A stretch of DNA of 64,000 bases from Pseudomonas paracarnis (GTDB lineage: Bacteria; Pseudomonadota; Gammaproteobacteria; Pseudomonadales; Pseudomonadaceae), in NCBI RefSeq assembly GCF_904063055.1, contig NZ_CAJFCN010000008.1:62001-126000 (forward strand), written 5' to 3'. Below are positions 1 to 8,719 of this stretch, piece after piece. The stretch's first letter is position 1. The number at the start of each line of letters is the position of its first letter. The notes under the pieces were generated by a model. The model was not told where the DNA came from and searched no databases. It saw nothing but the letters and a program-made list of their open reading frames with translations. Position numbers and translations under genes: made by a program.

Positions 1-699
1 GTAGCGGACGTAGGAGGTGCGGCTTGTTTAGACGCGATATCTGAAGGTGTGCCTGAGTACGAGGTAGCCATTGCGGGGACGTCTGCAATGACTAGGGAAA
101 TTGCTAGGCGTATGCCTTACTGCGAGTTACGCGACACGTGGACGTGGTTTCAATCCGGTCTGAACACCGATGGTGCACATAATCCCGTTACCAGTCGTCG
201 AGTTAAATCCGGGGATATACTTTCAGTTAACTGTTTTCCGATGATCGCAGGCTATTTTTCTTCATTAGAACGAACGGCTTTTTTGGGTGAGCCAAATGCC
301 CAGCAGCGTCGCATATGGGAAATCAACTGCAAAGTACACCAACGCGGGCAGGAGATAATCAGACCAGGGGTTCGTTGCTGCGATATTGCGGCAGAGCTAA
401 ATGAAATCTATCTACAAGCGGATCTGCTCAAATATCGCACATTTGGTTACGGTCACTCAAATGGAGTCCTTTGCCACTATTACGGACGGGAGGCTGGGCT
501 CGAATTGCGCGAAGATATCGAGACGGTGCTAGAACCGGGCATGGTGGTATCGATGACACCAATGGTAATGCTACCGGAAGGTACGCCAGGTGCTGGGGGA
601 TATCGAGAGGGCAGCGTGCTCATTGTAAATGACAGGGGTGCGGAAAATATTACGAAATTAGGCTCTGGGCCTGAGCACAATATAATCAATCTTCCCTAG
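1..699 (+). CDS. Creatinase (creatine amidinohydrolase), 5' end outside window
   Basis: The protein hydrolyses creatine to sarcosine and urea. The reading frame is open back to base 1, and the first residues (VADVGGAA, then GVPEYEVA) already match the pita-bread domain of Pseudomonas creatinase, so the internal GTG at 49 is not the start. About 232 of the roughly 400 family residues are present. NTDGAHNPV (catalytic His232 in P. putida numbering), the SLERT glutamate and FGYGHS are kept. The SMEPM motif, whose Glu358 binds the guanidinium group, reads SMTPM here. The C-terminal GPEHNII is normal. Identification is from remembered family sequence. Loss of Glu358 suggests altered or lost activity. 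The gene could be ICE cargo or flanking chromosome. Confidence 0.88.
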   Translation, partial: VADVGGAACLDAISEGVPEYEVAIAGTSAMTREIARRMPYCELRDTWTWFQSGLNTDGAHNPVTSRRVKSGDILSVNCFPMIAGYFSSLERTAFLGEPNAQQRRIWEINCKVHQRGQEIIRPGVRCCDIAAELNEIYLQADLLKYRTFGYGHSNGVLCHYYGREAGLELREDIETVLEPGMVVSMTPMVMLPEGTPGAGGYREGSVLIVNDRGAENITKLGSGPEHNIINLP

Positions 700-1019
700 C
701 AATTAACGTCCAGAGCGGTTCAATTGATCAAGAAGTTCCAAACATCAAGAATCTGCATCATTGATTAATGATATCTGCACCTCTGGGTCATGTGGAGGAT
801 ACCTAATCAGAACCCGAATTTTTGGTTAAGAGACCGAGATTGTGGCTCTGGATTGCGTAAAAACATCGATTGCTACTCGGGTATTGCTTTCTGGTAGCAC
901 TCGAAATTAAATGACCTCACCGATTTGGTCGATGGAGGAAACAGCTAGCATGAATCGCTAGTTTGAATATTGATAGTCGGTGAGAGGCCTATCCATTAGG
1001 AATGGAGGTCCGTCACGCT
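700..1019. other. Intergenic region between creatinase and ICE regulatory block
   Basis: About 320 bases with no credible ORF, tRNA or strong terminator. It is AT-richer than its flanks. No copy of the tRNA-Asp or tRNA-Pro 3' sequence was found here, so no ICE end can be placed in it. A promoter for the gene at 1020 is expected but no convincing -35/-10 pair was picked out. Confidence 0.4.
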
Positions 1020-1769
1020 ATGGCTATTAATGTTTTTAATTCGCATAGCAAAAGCTTCTATCGCCCTATAGATGCCGCATTGCGCTGGTGCAATCTCACT
1101 CGCTACGAAGCCCAAATTATGCAGGCGGATTGGTCTCGTCCTGAGAACCTTGCAACCCTCTTTCCCCAATGGCCCAATCTTCACATCGCTGTCGAAAGGA
1201 TTTTAGACGCCATACGCAATGGAGAACTGCCGTACGGCTGCCTCGGCGTTTCTGTTCCTTTGGGAAGCTACGTAGAGCCCTATCAGCTGACCATACGCCA
1301 TTCAGACTTACGCCGCTGGATGGAAATTCATTATCCCGACCATAAGCCCAGCTTTTTATTCGAGTCCGGTGAGGATACATCTGCAAAGGTCAGTCTCGGA
1401 ACGTTTCTTTCAGTGAAAGCAGATCGAGACGAGTTATCGAGAGCGTTGAAAGCGCAACAGCAACACATTCAAGAAATCTTGGGAGAACTCCAGTCGATTG
1501 GACTTGAAAGAGATGATCTCAAAGCCTTGGCCAAAACGAATGGTCAACTCAGCGAGCGTAGTGAACTGACCTATCACAATATGATCGGGGCATTGGTCAG
1601 CCTTCTTTTGGACCATTCGCCCGCCGGAAAACCTCTTTCGGTATTCACGAATCAAGCAGCCATCGTCGACGCCATTGTCGCCCGTCACAAAGATGTGCCC
1701 GGCCTCAGCAAGCGGACGCTGGATGAAAAGTTTGCCGTGGCCAATCGTAGCCTCAAGAAAAACAACTGA
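1020..1769 (+). CDS. Conserved ICE-end protein of unknown function
   Basis: The predicted protein has 249 residues. I chose the ATG at 1020 because GGAGGT lies 10 bases upstream; an in-frame ATG at 1002 would encode through that site. I do not recognise a domain. Residues about 135-180 are charged and heptad-like, suggesting a coiled coil. The C-terminal part (LDEKFAVANRSLKKNN) is basic and could contact nucleic acid. It sits upstream of the alpA-parA-parB block in the same orientation, where ICEs of this family carry small regulators. A regulatory or partition role is possible from position only. Confidence 0.6.
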   Translation: MAINVFNSHSKSFYRPIDAALRWCNLTRYEAQIMQADWSRPENLATLFPQWPNLHIAVERILDAIRNGELPYGCLGVSVPLGSYVEPYQLTIRHSDLRRWMEIHYPDHKPSFLFESGEDTSAKVSLGTFLSVKADRDELSRALKAQQQHIQEILGELQSIGLERDDLKALAKTNGQLSERSELTYHNMIGALVSLLLDHSPAGKPLSVFTNQAAIVDAIVARHKDVPGLSKRTLDEKFAVANRSLKKNN

Positions 1770-1777
1770 TCCAGTCA

Positions 1778-1810
1778 ATTGCGTTGCAATGGGCTTGATT
1801 GCAGTGCAAT
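1778..1810. promoter_or_regulatory. Twin ATTGC-N3-GCAAT palindromes upstream of alpA
   Basis: Two copies of a perfect 5-3-5 palindrome lie at 1778-1790 and 1798-1810. Their starts are 20 bases apart, about two helical turns, so a dimeric regulator could bind both on one face. They are 75-107 bases upstream of the AlpA-like start in the only gap before the alpA-parA-parB operon. An operator or partition-site role is inferred. Confidence 0.45.
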
Positions 1811-1884
1811 GACTCAGCCGCGCTAGTGCGATTCAATCCAAGTCACTTCCCACCACGCGCCAACAGGCGCCAGGAGTGACTAGC

Positions 1885-2109
1885 ATGTCCAACCCATCGG
1901 TACCCGCACTCGAAGCACCTCAACCCCAACGCCACATCATGCGACGTGACGAGGTTGAACTAAAAACCGGCTTCAAACGTGCGCATATTTACAACCTGAT
2001 GAAGGAAGGCAAGTTCCCGCGGGCGAAGCGTATCGGGCTGCGCGCAGTCGGCTGGGACTCTCTGGAAATCGAACACTGGATTGCAGAACGCCTTTCACAA
2101 CAGGAGTGA
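1885..2109 (+). CDS. AlpA-family HTH regulator
   Basis: The 74-residue protein is a MerR-like winged-helix DNA-binding protein of the AlpA/phage excisionase-regulator type. The helix-turn-helix region carries LKTGFKRAHIYNLMKEGKFP, followed by the family's GWDSLEIEHWIAER ending. The start at ATG 1885 has AGGAG eight bases upstream; GTG at 1876 is in frame but overlaps that site. In ICEclc-type elements alpA lies directly ahead of parA in the transfer-activation locus, and the same order is seen here. It overlaps a possible GTG start of parA, so the two are probably co-transcribed. Confidence 0.85.
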   Translation: MSNPSVPALEAPQPQRHIMRRDEVELKTGFKRAHIYNLMKEGKFPRAKRIGLRAVGWDSLEIEHWIAERLSQQE

Positions 2110-2114
2110 GGGTG

Positions 2115-2960
2115 ATGCACGTGGTCTCGGTGGTTTCCACCAAGGGTGGTGTAGGCAAAACTACAGTAGCGGCGAACCTCGGCGGCCTGTTGGCCGATGC
2201 TGGTCTCCGTGTTCTGCTCTTGGATCTGGATAGCCAACCCACCCTCTCCAGTTATTATTCATTGAGCCAGAAAGCGCAGGCAGGTGCGTACGAGCTCATT
2301 GCACTCAATCTAACAATACCTGAACGAATAATTTCTAGGACTGCAGTCGTCGGTCTCGACCTGATTTTCTCTAATGACGATCAAGGTCGACTGAGCACTT
2401 TGTTGCTACATGCCCCTGACGGACGACTACGCCTACACAATTTGCTCAACGATTTGCATCTCAATTATGACCTGCTTTTGATTGATACTCAGGGAGCCCG
2501 CGGTGTGCTGTTGGAAATGGCCATCTTGGCCTCCGATCTCGCCCTCTCTCCCATCACGCCGGAAATGCTCGCTGCCCGCGAAATGCGTCGGGGCACCTTA
2601 AAACTACTGAGTGAGCTCGAACCGTTTCGTCATCTAGGCATCGACCCGCCGCCGTTGCGGCTCTTACTGAACCAAGTGAACGTCAATCGAGTGGACACCC
2701 GGATGATCATCCGAAGCCTGCGCGAGAATTTCGCAGAGGCTACCAATATCTCGGTTCTAGACACCGTAATCCCGGACCGGGTGGCGTACCTCAATGCCGC
2801 CTCCCTCGGCTTACCGGCCCACCGAATAGATGCTCGCCCGTCGAGTAAACGCCGACGCTCGCAGTCTGCGCTAGAAGTAATGCAAGCGCTGGCAATCGAA
2901 TTATTCCCGGAATGGCGCGAAGCGGTCTCATCGGTAATGAGGTGTGCGGAGTCTCGATAA
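2115..2960 (+). CDS. parA: ParA/Soj-family ATPase
   Basis: This is a partition-type deviant Walker A ATPase of 281 residues. VVSTKGGVGKTT lies at residues 5-17, LLDLDSQPT follows as the second nucleotide-binding motif, and LLIDTQGA is the switch region. ParA of ICEs helps maintain the circular replicating form and is the first gene of a conserved block running to topB. The ATG at 2115 follows AGGAG and GAGGG; a GTG at 2106 is possible. The C-terminal SSKRRRSQSALEVM segment is basic, as in ParA proteins that bind DNA non-specifically. Confidence 0.93.
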   Translation: MHVVSVVSTKGGVGKTTVAANLGGLLADAGLRVLLLDLDSQPTLSSYYSLSQKAQAGAYELIALNLTIPERIISRTAVVGLDLIFSNDDQGRLSTLLLHAPDGRLRLHNLLNDLHLNYDLLLIDTQGARGVLLEMAILASDLALSPITPEMLAAREMRRGTLKLLSELEPFRHLGIDPPPLRLLLNQVNVNRVDTRMIIRSLRENFAEATNISVLDTVIPDRVAYLNAASLGLPAHRIDARPSSKRRRSQSALEVMQALAIELFPEWREAVSSVMRCAESR

Positions 2961-3045
2961 ACCAAATCGCCCAATTAGCTTTTTCACCGAATTATTTTTG
3001 TTTGATCGACCTTGAAGCCATCAGGGCTTGGTAAGGAGTTTTCTA

Positions 3046-3255
3046 ATGTTGGATCAGTTTCCTATCGTTGTTCAGCCTTCCATTCGACCACACGACGCGG
3101 CTTGCGGGGAGTGCTGCACTTTAGTTTTTCGTTTGCAAGGGGGGCGCTCGGCCATGTTGTGGTTCCTCGCAGAACTCTCCCAACATTTCGAAGGTTCAGG
3201 GACTGCCGAAATCGTGAAATTCGAGGTCGGTGACCATTTGCGTAGCCGGCGTTAA
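3046..3255 (+). CDS. Small conserved protein between parA and parB
   Basis: The ORF encodes 69 residues and starts at ATG 3046, with AAGGAG seven bases upstream. It has a CGECC cluster near residue 26 but is otherwise featureless, with no membrane segment. It lies 85 bases after parA and 14 bases before parB in the same orientation, so it belongs to that transcription unit. No function is proposed. An overlapping 73-residue ORF in another frame has no good ribosome site. Confidence 0.55.
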   Translation: MLDQFPIVVQPSIRPHDAACGECCTLVFRLQGGRSAMLWFLAELSQHFEGSGTAEIVKFEVGDHLRSRR

Positions 3256-3269
3256 CCGAGGCGGTTCAG

Positions 3270-4859
3270 ATGAAGAAGCTCAGTCAGGAGGAAATTACCG
3301 ACAAGCTGCACCAGGACCACTTCACTCAAGGTCCTGGACTGGAGCGACTGTCCGATCCCGTCATCGACACTCCCATGCTGGTCACTCTGGAACAGTTACG
3401 TCCCTACGAACACAACCCACGCTTCATTCGTAACCCGCTTTATGACGATATCAAGGCGTCGATCCGTGAACGCGGGCTGGATCAACCGCCACCGATAACC
3501 CGCCGCCCGGGTGAAACCTCTTTCATCATCCGCAACGGCGGTAATACGCGCTTAGCCATTCTCGGCGAACTGTGGCAGGAAACTCGCGACGAGCGTTTCT
3601 TTCGGATCCACTGCCTGTTCCGACCTTGGGGCAATGAAATCACCGCCCTACTCGGCCATTTGGCGGAAAGCGACCTGCACGGTCAACTCACGTTCATCGA
3701 ACGGGCGCTGGCAGTAGCCAAACTCAAAACCATGCTTGAGTCCGATGGCGCAGATCTATCACAACGGGAGCTGGCTCGACGTCTTGCCGCTGGAGGCTAT
3801 CCGATTTCGCAGTCGCATATCAGCCGTATGCTGGACACCCTCGAACACTTATTGCCCGCCATTCCACAAACTCTGTATGCCGGATTGGGTAAGCCTCAGA
3901 TAGAGCGCCTGATCGGTCTACGTAGTCAGGCTGAGCGAACCTGGAATCGTTATCCAACCGCTGCCGTTTCATTTGCAGAGTTCTGGCTAGAAACCATGGG
4001 CTACTTCGATGGCGATCCTGAATCTTTTGATCTTGAGCAGATCCAGGACGAATTGCTCGAACGCATGAGCCACCTGCTTGGACAGTCCTACCGTATGCTG
4101 GCCCTGGAGCTGAGCGATACCCAACGGGTCGTCGCCACGCCTGGGGCTGTCACCACCACGCCTCCAGAAAACAGCCATCGGCCAAGCGTGCATGAAACTG
4201 CGGCAGAGTCGCCCTCCTCCGACGCTAATCCCGAATCAACTGATGCCCAGAGCAAGATAGAACCAATTTCAGAAGAACGGCTCACAGCCCCCGAAAAAAA
4301 TACTTCACCTGCGGTCAGTCATCTATCACGCGTTCAACAGATTCGTGAGCAAATCGATCGCGAGATCTCCACCGAGCCGACGTCTCCAGTCGAAACCTGC
4401 CCAATCGACGACCTTTGGATCATCACACCACAGCTGGATACACCTGAACAACTGCGTTTAGCCATTGCTGGACTGGCTCGAGAAATGGCGGCCTATGCCG
4501 GAGATGCCGAGAGCATCATTGATCAAAAGCGTGGCTTGGGCTTCGCCCTGAACATTGAGCGACTCGATCTTTCAGCGCCTCGCTCGACGGGCGTTCACCT
4601 AATGCTCCTGGCCCTGTTACGGGCTCAAGACGAGGTGAACTGGGAGGATCGCAAGCAAATCCCCTCCGCACTGTTCGGGCAGTTGTTGCTGGGGGTCTAT
4701 CAACTCCCTCTACCAGATAGACCAGTCACGGACGTGGGCCTGGAGCGACTGCCTGACAGTATGCTAATCAAACTGTTTCGCCTGATCCGCTTGGCCCGGC
4801 GCCTAATCGACTTAACACTCATCTTTGAAGACAAAAACTCACCGGAGGAGCTGAGATGA
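3270..4859 (+). CDS. ParB-family protein, PFGI-1 class (BisD-like)
   Basis: This 529-residue protein belongs to the ICE-specific ParB class (TIGR03764 type). The N-terminal ParB nuclease-like fold shows LEQLRPYEHNPRF and RNGGNTRLAIL, where CTP or DNA contacts are made. A HTH follows around residues 155-185 (SQRELARRLAAGG, ISQSHISRML). A low-complexity Pro/Ser/Glu linker near 290-370 leads to a separate C-terminal domain. In ICEclc the equivalent protein, BisD, combines with BisC to switch on transfer genes. The stop overlaps the next start (4856), so the two proteins are translationally coupled, as expected for such a pair. Confidence 0.9.
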   Translation: MKKLSQEEITDKLHQDHFTQGPGLERLSDPVIDTPMLVTLEQLRPYEHNPRFIRNPLYDDIKASIRERGLDQPPPITRRPGETSFIIRNGGNTRLAILGELWQETRDERFFRIHCLFRPWGNEITALLGHLAESDLHGQLTFIERALAVAKLKTMLESDGADLSQRELARRLAAGGYPISQSHISRMLDTLEHLLPAIPQTLYAGLGKPQIERLIGLRSQAERTWNRYPTAAVSFAEFWLETMGYFDGDPESFDLEQIQDELLERMSHLLGQSYRMLALELSDTQRVVATPGAVTTTPPENSHRPSVHETAAESPSSDANPESTDAQSKIEPISEERLTAPEKNTSPAVSHLSRVQQIREQIDREISTEPTSPVETCPIDDLWIITPQLDTPEQLRLAIAGLAREMAAYAGDAESIIDQKRGLGFALNIERLDLSAPRSTGVHLMLLALLRAQDEVNWEDRKQIPSALFGQLLLGVYQLPLPDRPVTDVGLERLPDSMLIKLFRLIRLARRLIDLTLIFEDKNSPEELR

Positions 4860-5404
4860 ATTTGTCCTTCAATATGCTCAATCAAGCCATGCTAACCCAG
4901 GTACTGCACGAACTACGCCTGGGCAACCTGCAACGCTGCAAGGCACTTGGACTGAGTGAGGATGACATCTTCATGCTGCAATCCTTACCACCGACCACGT
5001 TATCGCGCCTGGCCCATGCCACTGTCCCTTGGCTTGAGGTCAAGATTGACTCGCCGGTGCTGCATCGTTTGATCGAACAAGCTGAACGTGATGAACAGAA
5101 CGAACGGTTGATCAACCGAGCGCTCAAACTCGGCGCCAGCAGCACCATTATGTACCAGTGTTTTGGCTTGGCGCATTCGGAAACAGCCATGCGTCGGCGT
5201 CTACTCAAGATAGAAACTCGTAAAGGCCGCCCCCAACATTTAAGCGAAGCGCAGGAGCATGCGTTGTGGCAACGTTGGTGCCAAATACGAACAGAGGACG
5301 GCACCGAGGATAAACTCGACGCTATGATGATGCTTGCCGAAGAACAGCAGATCAGCTTGACCATCGTTTGGCAGCAAATCGACCAGTACAGCAACAAAAC
5401 ATGA
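4856..5404 (+). CDS. DUF2857 protein, probable BisC/FlhC-like activator subunit
   Basis: The protein has 182 residues and matches the DUF2857 family of ICE proteins. The central NRALKLGASSTIMYQCFGLA and ETAMRRRLL stretches look like a HTH; FlhC-like similarity is described for this family in ICEclc. It overlaps parB by four bases and the next gene by ATGA coupling. Together with the ParB-like protein it is the likely bipartite activator of this element. That role is inferred from ICEclc, not shown here. Confidence 0.8.
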   Translation: MNLSFNMLNQAMLTQVLHELRLGNLQRCKALGLSEDDIFMLQSLPPTTLSRLAHATVPWLEVKIDSPVLHRLIEQAERDEQNERLINRALKLGASSTIMYQCFGLAHSETAMRRRLLKIETRKGRPQHLSEAQEHALWQRWCQIRTEDGTEDKLDAMMMLAEEQQISLTIVWQQIDQYSNKT

Positions 5405-6591
5405 ATGCTGTTCCTGCCAGTCGCTGGCAACGTGTCCTGCAGCAATGCACACAGCAGCTGCATGAGCGCTGGCCAGCCCGCCCTGCCACTGAACAGCCCT
5501 CCAATCAGGCTCTACAGGCTGGCTTTCTGTTCAGTGGCCAATCACACGAAGTCGTGCCGCGTCGCCTGCTGTTGGATAGTCGGCTGACGCCACTGGAACG
5601 TAATGCCTGGCAAGTGTTTCGACTCATGCTGCAAGGCCAGGGCGTGGTCACGCCGCGCTATGAGGATCTGCAGCCTTACTTATCGAGTGTGCCCTACGGC
5701 GCCTTAGCCTCCCGTGAAACCATTGCTCGGGTGTTGACGATGCTCAGGTTGACGCGCTGGCTCAGTTTGGTGAGTCGCGGACGCGATCAGCTCAGCGGAC
5801 GTCTCCAAGGTTCTCTGTATGTCCTGCACGATGAGCCGTTAACCCCCGCCGAAGCCTTGGAACTGGATCAGGATTACCTGGCGCTGGTCGGACATGCCCT
5901 CGGTCATGCCACCAAGGCGGTGCGTATTGTCGCCCAGCACGTTGTGGAGGAAGTCCGCCAAGACACGAATATCGATCAGGATCGGTTACCGACGCGGCTC
6001 GACAGTTGGGGCGAACTTTGGGCGCAGCAAGGATTGGATCCGGCAACCGATGCCACTCTGCACGATTCCGAACGGAGGGAAGATGCCCTCGTTCGGAATC
6101 GTGCAGGCCCTCGTTCGGATTCCGAACCGAGTCTGAACGCCAGTGTTTCCCGCACCGTTCGGAATCCGAACGCCGCCTGTACTGTATTAAAAGAAAGTAT
6201 TTGTACAGTACCGCGCGCGACCCCAGCGGTGGTTAACCTGCACTGGCCTGCTGCGCTGCACCTGAGCCCAAACGAGCGTCAGGCCATCGCCGTGGCGCTG
6301 AACAAGCTCAAGCCCGCGGATCGGCAGGCGGTGCTCAACGAAGCGGGAGCACGCTGTACGGCCGGCGGTATCCGCAAGCCAGCGGCGTATCTGATGGGTC
6401 TGATCCAGCGTGCGCTGAAAGGTGACTTTCGTCCTTGGGCAGGTCAGGCCGAACCGTCACCCATTGCAGAACCGCCCCCACCCGCCCCCTCGCGGCCATC
6501 TCGACAACAGGGCGAACCCGCGTCTGCCCTTGCCCAAGCGTGCCTGAATGAGCTGCGCCAACTGCGTGGCAAACGCGGTGGACGTCAGTAG
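5401..6591 (+). CDS. STY4528-family ICE protein
   Basis: The 396-residue protein starts at the ATG that overlaps the DUF2857 stop. It resembles the STY4528 family of pathogenicity-island and ICE proteins and may contain winged-helix segments: SRETIARVLTMLRLTRWL looks like a recognition region of a replication-initiator or helicase-loader type. The C-terminal third is Pro/Ala-rich and ends in a basic RGKRGGRQ tail. Position between parB and the SSB/topB genes suggests a role in ICE replication or regulation. The stop codon touches the first copy of a palindromic repeat (6591-6615). Confidence 0.8.
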   Translation: MNAVPASRWQRVLQQCTQQLHERWPARPATEQPSNQALQAGFLFSGQSHEVVPRRLLLDSRLTPLERNAWQVFRLMLQGQGVVTPRYEDLQPYLSSVPYGALASRETIARVLTMLRLTRWLSLVSRGRDQLSGRLQGSLYVLHDEPLTPAEALELDQDYLALVGHALGHATKAVRIVAQHVVEEVRQDTNIDQDRLPTRLDSWGELWAQQGLDPATDATLHDSERREDALVRNRAGPRSDSEPSLNASVSRTVRNPNAACTVLKESICTVPRATPAVVNLHWPAALHLSPNERQAIAVALNKLKPADRQAVLNEAGARCTAGGIRKPAAYLMGLIQRALKGDFRPWAGQAEPSPIAEPPPPAPSRPSRQQGEPASALAQACLNELRQLRGKRGGRQ

Positions 6592-6743
6592 ATTTGATGC
6601 CAGTGGCATCAAATCCAGGGAGTTCCACTCTACGAACACATCGGACCATACCATGAAATTTTTAGGAAAAAGCCGGGGCATCTCCTCCCATGAACGTAGA
6701 CGTCAATGGATTTGATGCCACTGGCATCAAATCCACTGACGTC
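6581..6743. repeat. Duplicated GACGTC-palindrome element
   Basis: Two copies of one element flank a ~85-base spacer. Copy 1 (6581-6615) is GACGTCA followed by GATTTGATGCC, AGT, and the exact reverse complement. Copy 2 (6699-6743) has 13-bp arms around ACT, extended by outer GACGTCA/TGACGTC arms with one mismatch, giving about 21-bp arms. They lie between the STY4528 and PFL_4669 genes. Copy 2 is symmetrical over 45 bases and lacks a U-run, so a protein-binding site or a replication or processing structure fits better than a terminator. Confidence 0.6.
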
Positions 6744-6855
6744 TCCATAGTTAACCCTCTTAAACCAAACCGAACAGACCGCATTCAGCTTTTTGGCTGT
6801 CCTTCACCTTCATCTGTCGCAACGTTCCTGTCCAAGCGAATGCGAGGACACCACC

Positions 6856-7611
6856 GTGGCCGATCACTATCAACTCAATCTGGGTTCATTGCGCAGCAGC
6901 ATCACCCTGACCCTGCACACCCACCATGCCGCCCGTATCTGGCAAGGTCGAGCCGCACGCGAAGGCGTCCACTCGATCATGGGTATGGCCGGCTACATCA
7001 GTGTCACCAACCTGATCAAACAAACCGCGGCCCAGGACGATCCCTATGCCGATTGGGCCATCGTGCAACTCGAAGAAAAACTGATGCAGGCCAAGGCTGG
7101 GATGCGGGAACTGACCCAACAGCTGGATCGGATCAGACAGGACCTGCCGACACAGATCGACATGGGGGACAACCTCAACATCCACCCCGTCACCTTGCCG
7201 TTGTACATCGGCAGCCAGCTGGGTTTTCTCGCGGTCTACCTGCTGACCGACTACGACACCCTGGTGCGTCGTACCCTGTTGGCCCATCACACCGCCCTGA
7301 TCGGCCGTATCGACATGGAAGCCTGGATCGACGACGGCGCCCATCTGCTGCGTAGCCTGTTCAGTCAGGCACAGCGCTATCGGCATGCCGGCGTCACGCG
7401 TGATGACATGGCGGCGAACAACGCCCGGGCCATTGCGGCCATTGAGAAACTGGGTTTGCCCCCGATGGACATTCTTGAGGGTCATCGCCGCTCCCAGTTT
7501 GCACCGCCAATCACTCGCCGTGGTGCGGTGGCAGTGGATGATGCCGACGCGTTGGCAGAGGACGCGGGAGAGCCCTCTGCGACAGTGGATGAGCCGGAGG
7601 ACGAAGCATGA
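6856..7611 (+). CDS. Integrating conjugative element protein, PFL_4669 family
   Basis: The 251-residue protein matches the TIGR03761 type (HHAARIWQGR near the N-terminus, then YIGSQLGFLAVYLL and HRRSQFAPPITRRG). GTG 6856 is chosen as start because GAGGA lies eight bases upstream and homology begins at VADHYQLNLG; upstream in-frame residues are unrelated. Function is unknown. It is always found between parB and ssb/topB, so a role in ICE replication or maintenance is likely. The acidic tail ends four bases inside the next gene. Confidence 0.85.
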   Translation: MADHYQLNLGSLRSSITLTLHTHHAARIWQGRAAREGVHSIMGMAGYISVTNLIKQTAAQDDPYADWAIVQLEEKLMQAKAGMRELTQQLDRIRQDLPTQIDMGDNLNIHPVTLPLYIGSQLGFLAVYLLTDYDTLVRRTLLAHHTALIGRIDMEAWIDDGAHLLRSLFSQAQRYRHAGVTRDDMAANNARAIAAIEKLGLPPMDILEGHRRSQFAPPITRRGAVAVDDADALAEDAGEPSATVDEPEDEA

Positions 7612-8126
7612 ATCCGATGATCCCGGCTCAACCAATGCCCTTCGAAGCGTTAACACCGGATGCCTATCGACAGCTCGAACACGCAGCCTCCCTAAAAGGC
7701 CTTTTAAAACCTTTTAAGGGTAAGGGGGAGTTGGAGCACCTGGCGCAGGTGGCGAGGGAAATCGAGGCGCAGTTATGTCACCTGATGGAGGCTGTGGTGC
7801 AGCAAGCCGGACAGCCCCCTTACTCGCTGCTGGACATTCGTTTAGTGCTGCAGAACACCAGCGCAGGCAGCACCTTTTTGCGTTGGCGCACCCGTGACTT
7901 CGCCCGTATGGGGGTTGCGGTCTGGGAACGCCAGATCTGCAACAACGCCCTGCCGCAGGCCGTACGCGAGAGATTGCACCGCTTCGAATGCGATCGCATT
8001 GCACTGAACCTGCAGATGAGCGTGGTGCATTCGCTCTACCGCCAGGCCACGACCTGCGCGATCAACATGGCCAGTGCCGAACGGCTGCTGCGCCAGTTCA
8101 CACCCGCAGTGGAGGTATCACGATGA
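7608..8126 (+). CDS. DUF3158-family ICE protein
   Basis: The 172-residue soluble protein belongs to the DUF3158 family, found only in ICE replication blocks. It overlaps both neighbours by four bases (7608-7611 and 8123-8126), so it is translated as part of the PFL_4669-DUF3158-SSB unit. The stretch STFLRWRTRDFARMGVAVWE is the most family-like part. No catalytic motif is visible. An accessory role next to SSB and topoisomerase III is inferred from constant neighbourhood. Confidence 0.8.
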   Translation: MNPMIPAQPMPFEALTPDAYRQLEHAASLKGLLKPFKGKGELEHLAQVAREIEAQLCHLMEAVVQQAGQPPYSLLDIRLVLQNTSAGSTFLRWRTRDFARMGVAVWERQICNNALPQAVRERLHRFECDRIALNLQMSVVHSLYRQATTCAINMASAERLLRQFTPAVEVSR

Positions 8127-8578
8127 GTACTTTTTTCGTTGGCGAAGGCAATATCGGCAGTGCGCCAGAATTCCAGGAGTTCGCCTCTGGCAATGACGAG
8201 CCGCGGCGTTTGCTACGGCTGAATGTGTACTTTGACAACCCCATCCCACGCGAGGGCAGCTATGAAGATCGGGGCGGCTATTGGGCGCCGGTTGAGCTCT
8301 GGCACCGTGAGGCTGAACACTGGAGCACCCTGTACCAGAAAGGCATGCGCGTACTGGTCGAAGGTCGTACGGTGCGCGATGAGTGGGAGGACAGCGAAGA
8401 CAATGCGCGGGTGACCTTCAAGATCGAGGCCCGTCGAGTCGGCATCCTGCCTCACCGGGTGCACAGCGTGGTCATGCGGGAACGCTCCAGTGAACCGACG
8501 ACCGCTCAAAATACTGAGCAGGCCAGCTCGCCGACCTCGAAACCCAGGAAACACAGAGGGCAATCACCTAAGGCCTGA
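8123..8578 (+). CDS. ssb: ICE single-stranded DNA-binding protein
   Basis: This 151-residue protein has an OB-fold of the SSB type: it starts MSTFFVGEGNIGSAPE, has the WAPVELWHREAEHWSTLYQK core strand and helix, then GMRVLVEGRTVRDEW. The C-terminal tail is Ser/Thr/Lys-rich and lacks the DDDIPF acidic tip of housekeeping SSB. It would coat the single-stranded ICE DNA during transfer and rolling-circle replication. The start overlaps the DUF3158 stop. A divergent SSB encoded upstream of topB is typical of the family. Confidence 0.85.
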   Translation: MSTFFVGEGNIGSAPEFQEFASGNDEPRRLLRLNVYFDNPIPREGSYEDRGGYWAPVELWHREAEHWSTLYQKGMRVLVEGRTVRDEWEDSEDNARVTFKIEARRVGILPHRVHSVVMRERSSEPTTAQNTEQASSPTSKPRKHRGQSPKA

Positions 8579-8719
8579 ACGACTTCAGGCATAAAAATTG
8601 CGCCTTTGCGCGAAGTTCCTGGCCTGTCATTGCTCGCGGCTCATGAAGCCCCCCACCCAGTTACAAACGCTCCAATAAGGTAGCAGCTTCAGCCCATTCA
8701 AAGCCGCCCTCACCGACTA

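Noticed and set aside
49..699. Separate 216-residue gene starting at GTG 49
   Set aside because: Codons 1-48 in the same frame already match creatinase, so this is an internal valine, not a start.
6690..7355. 221-residue ORF overlapping the PFL_4669 gene
   Set aside because: Arg/His/Pro-rich frame-shadow with no ribosome site; the other frame carries the conserved family protein.
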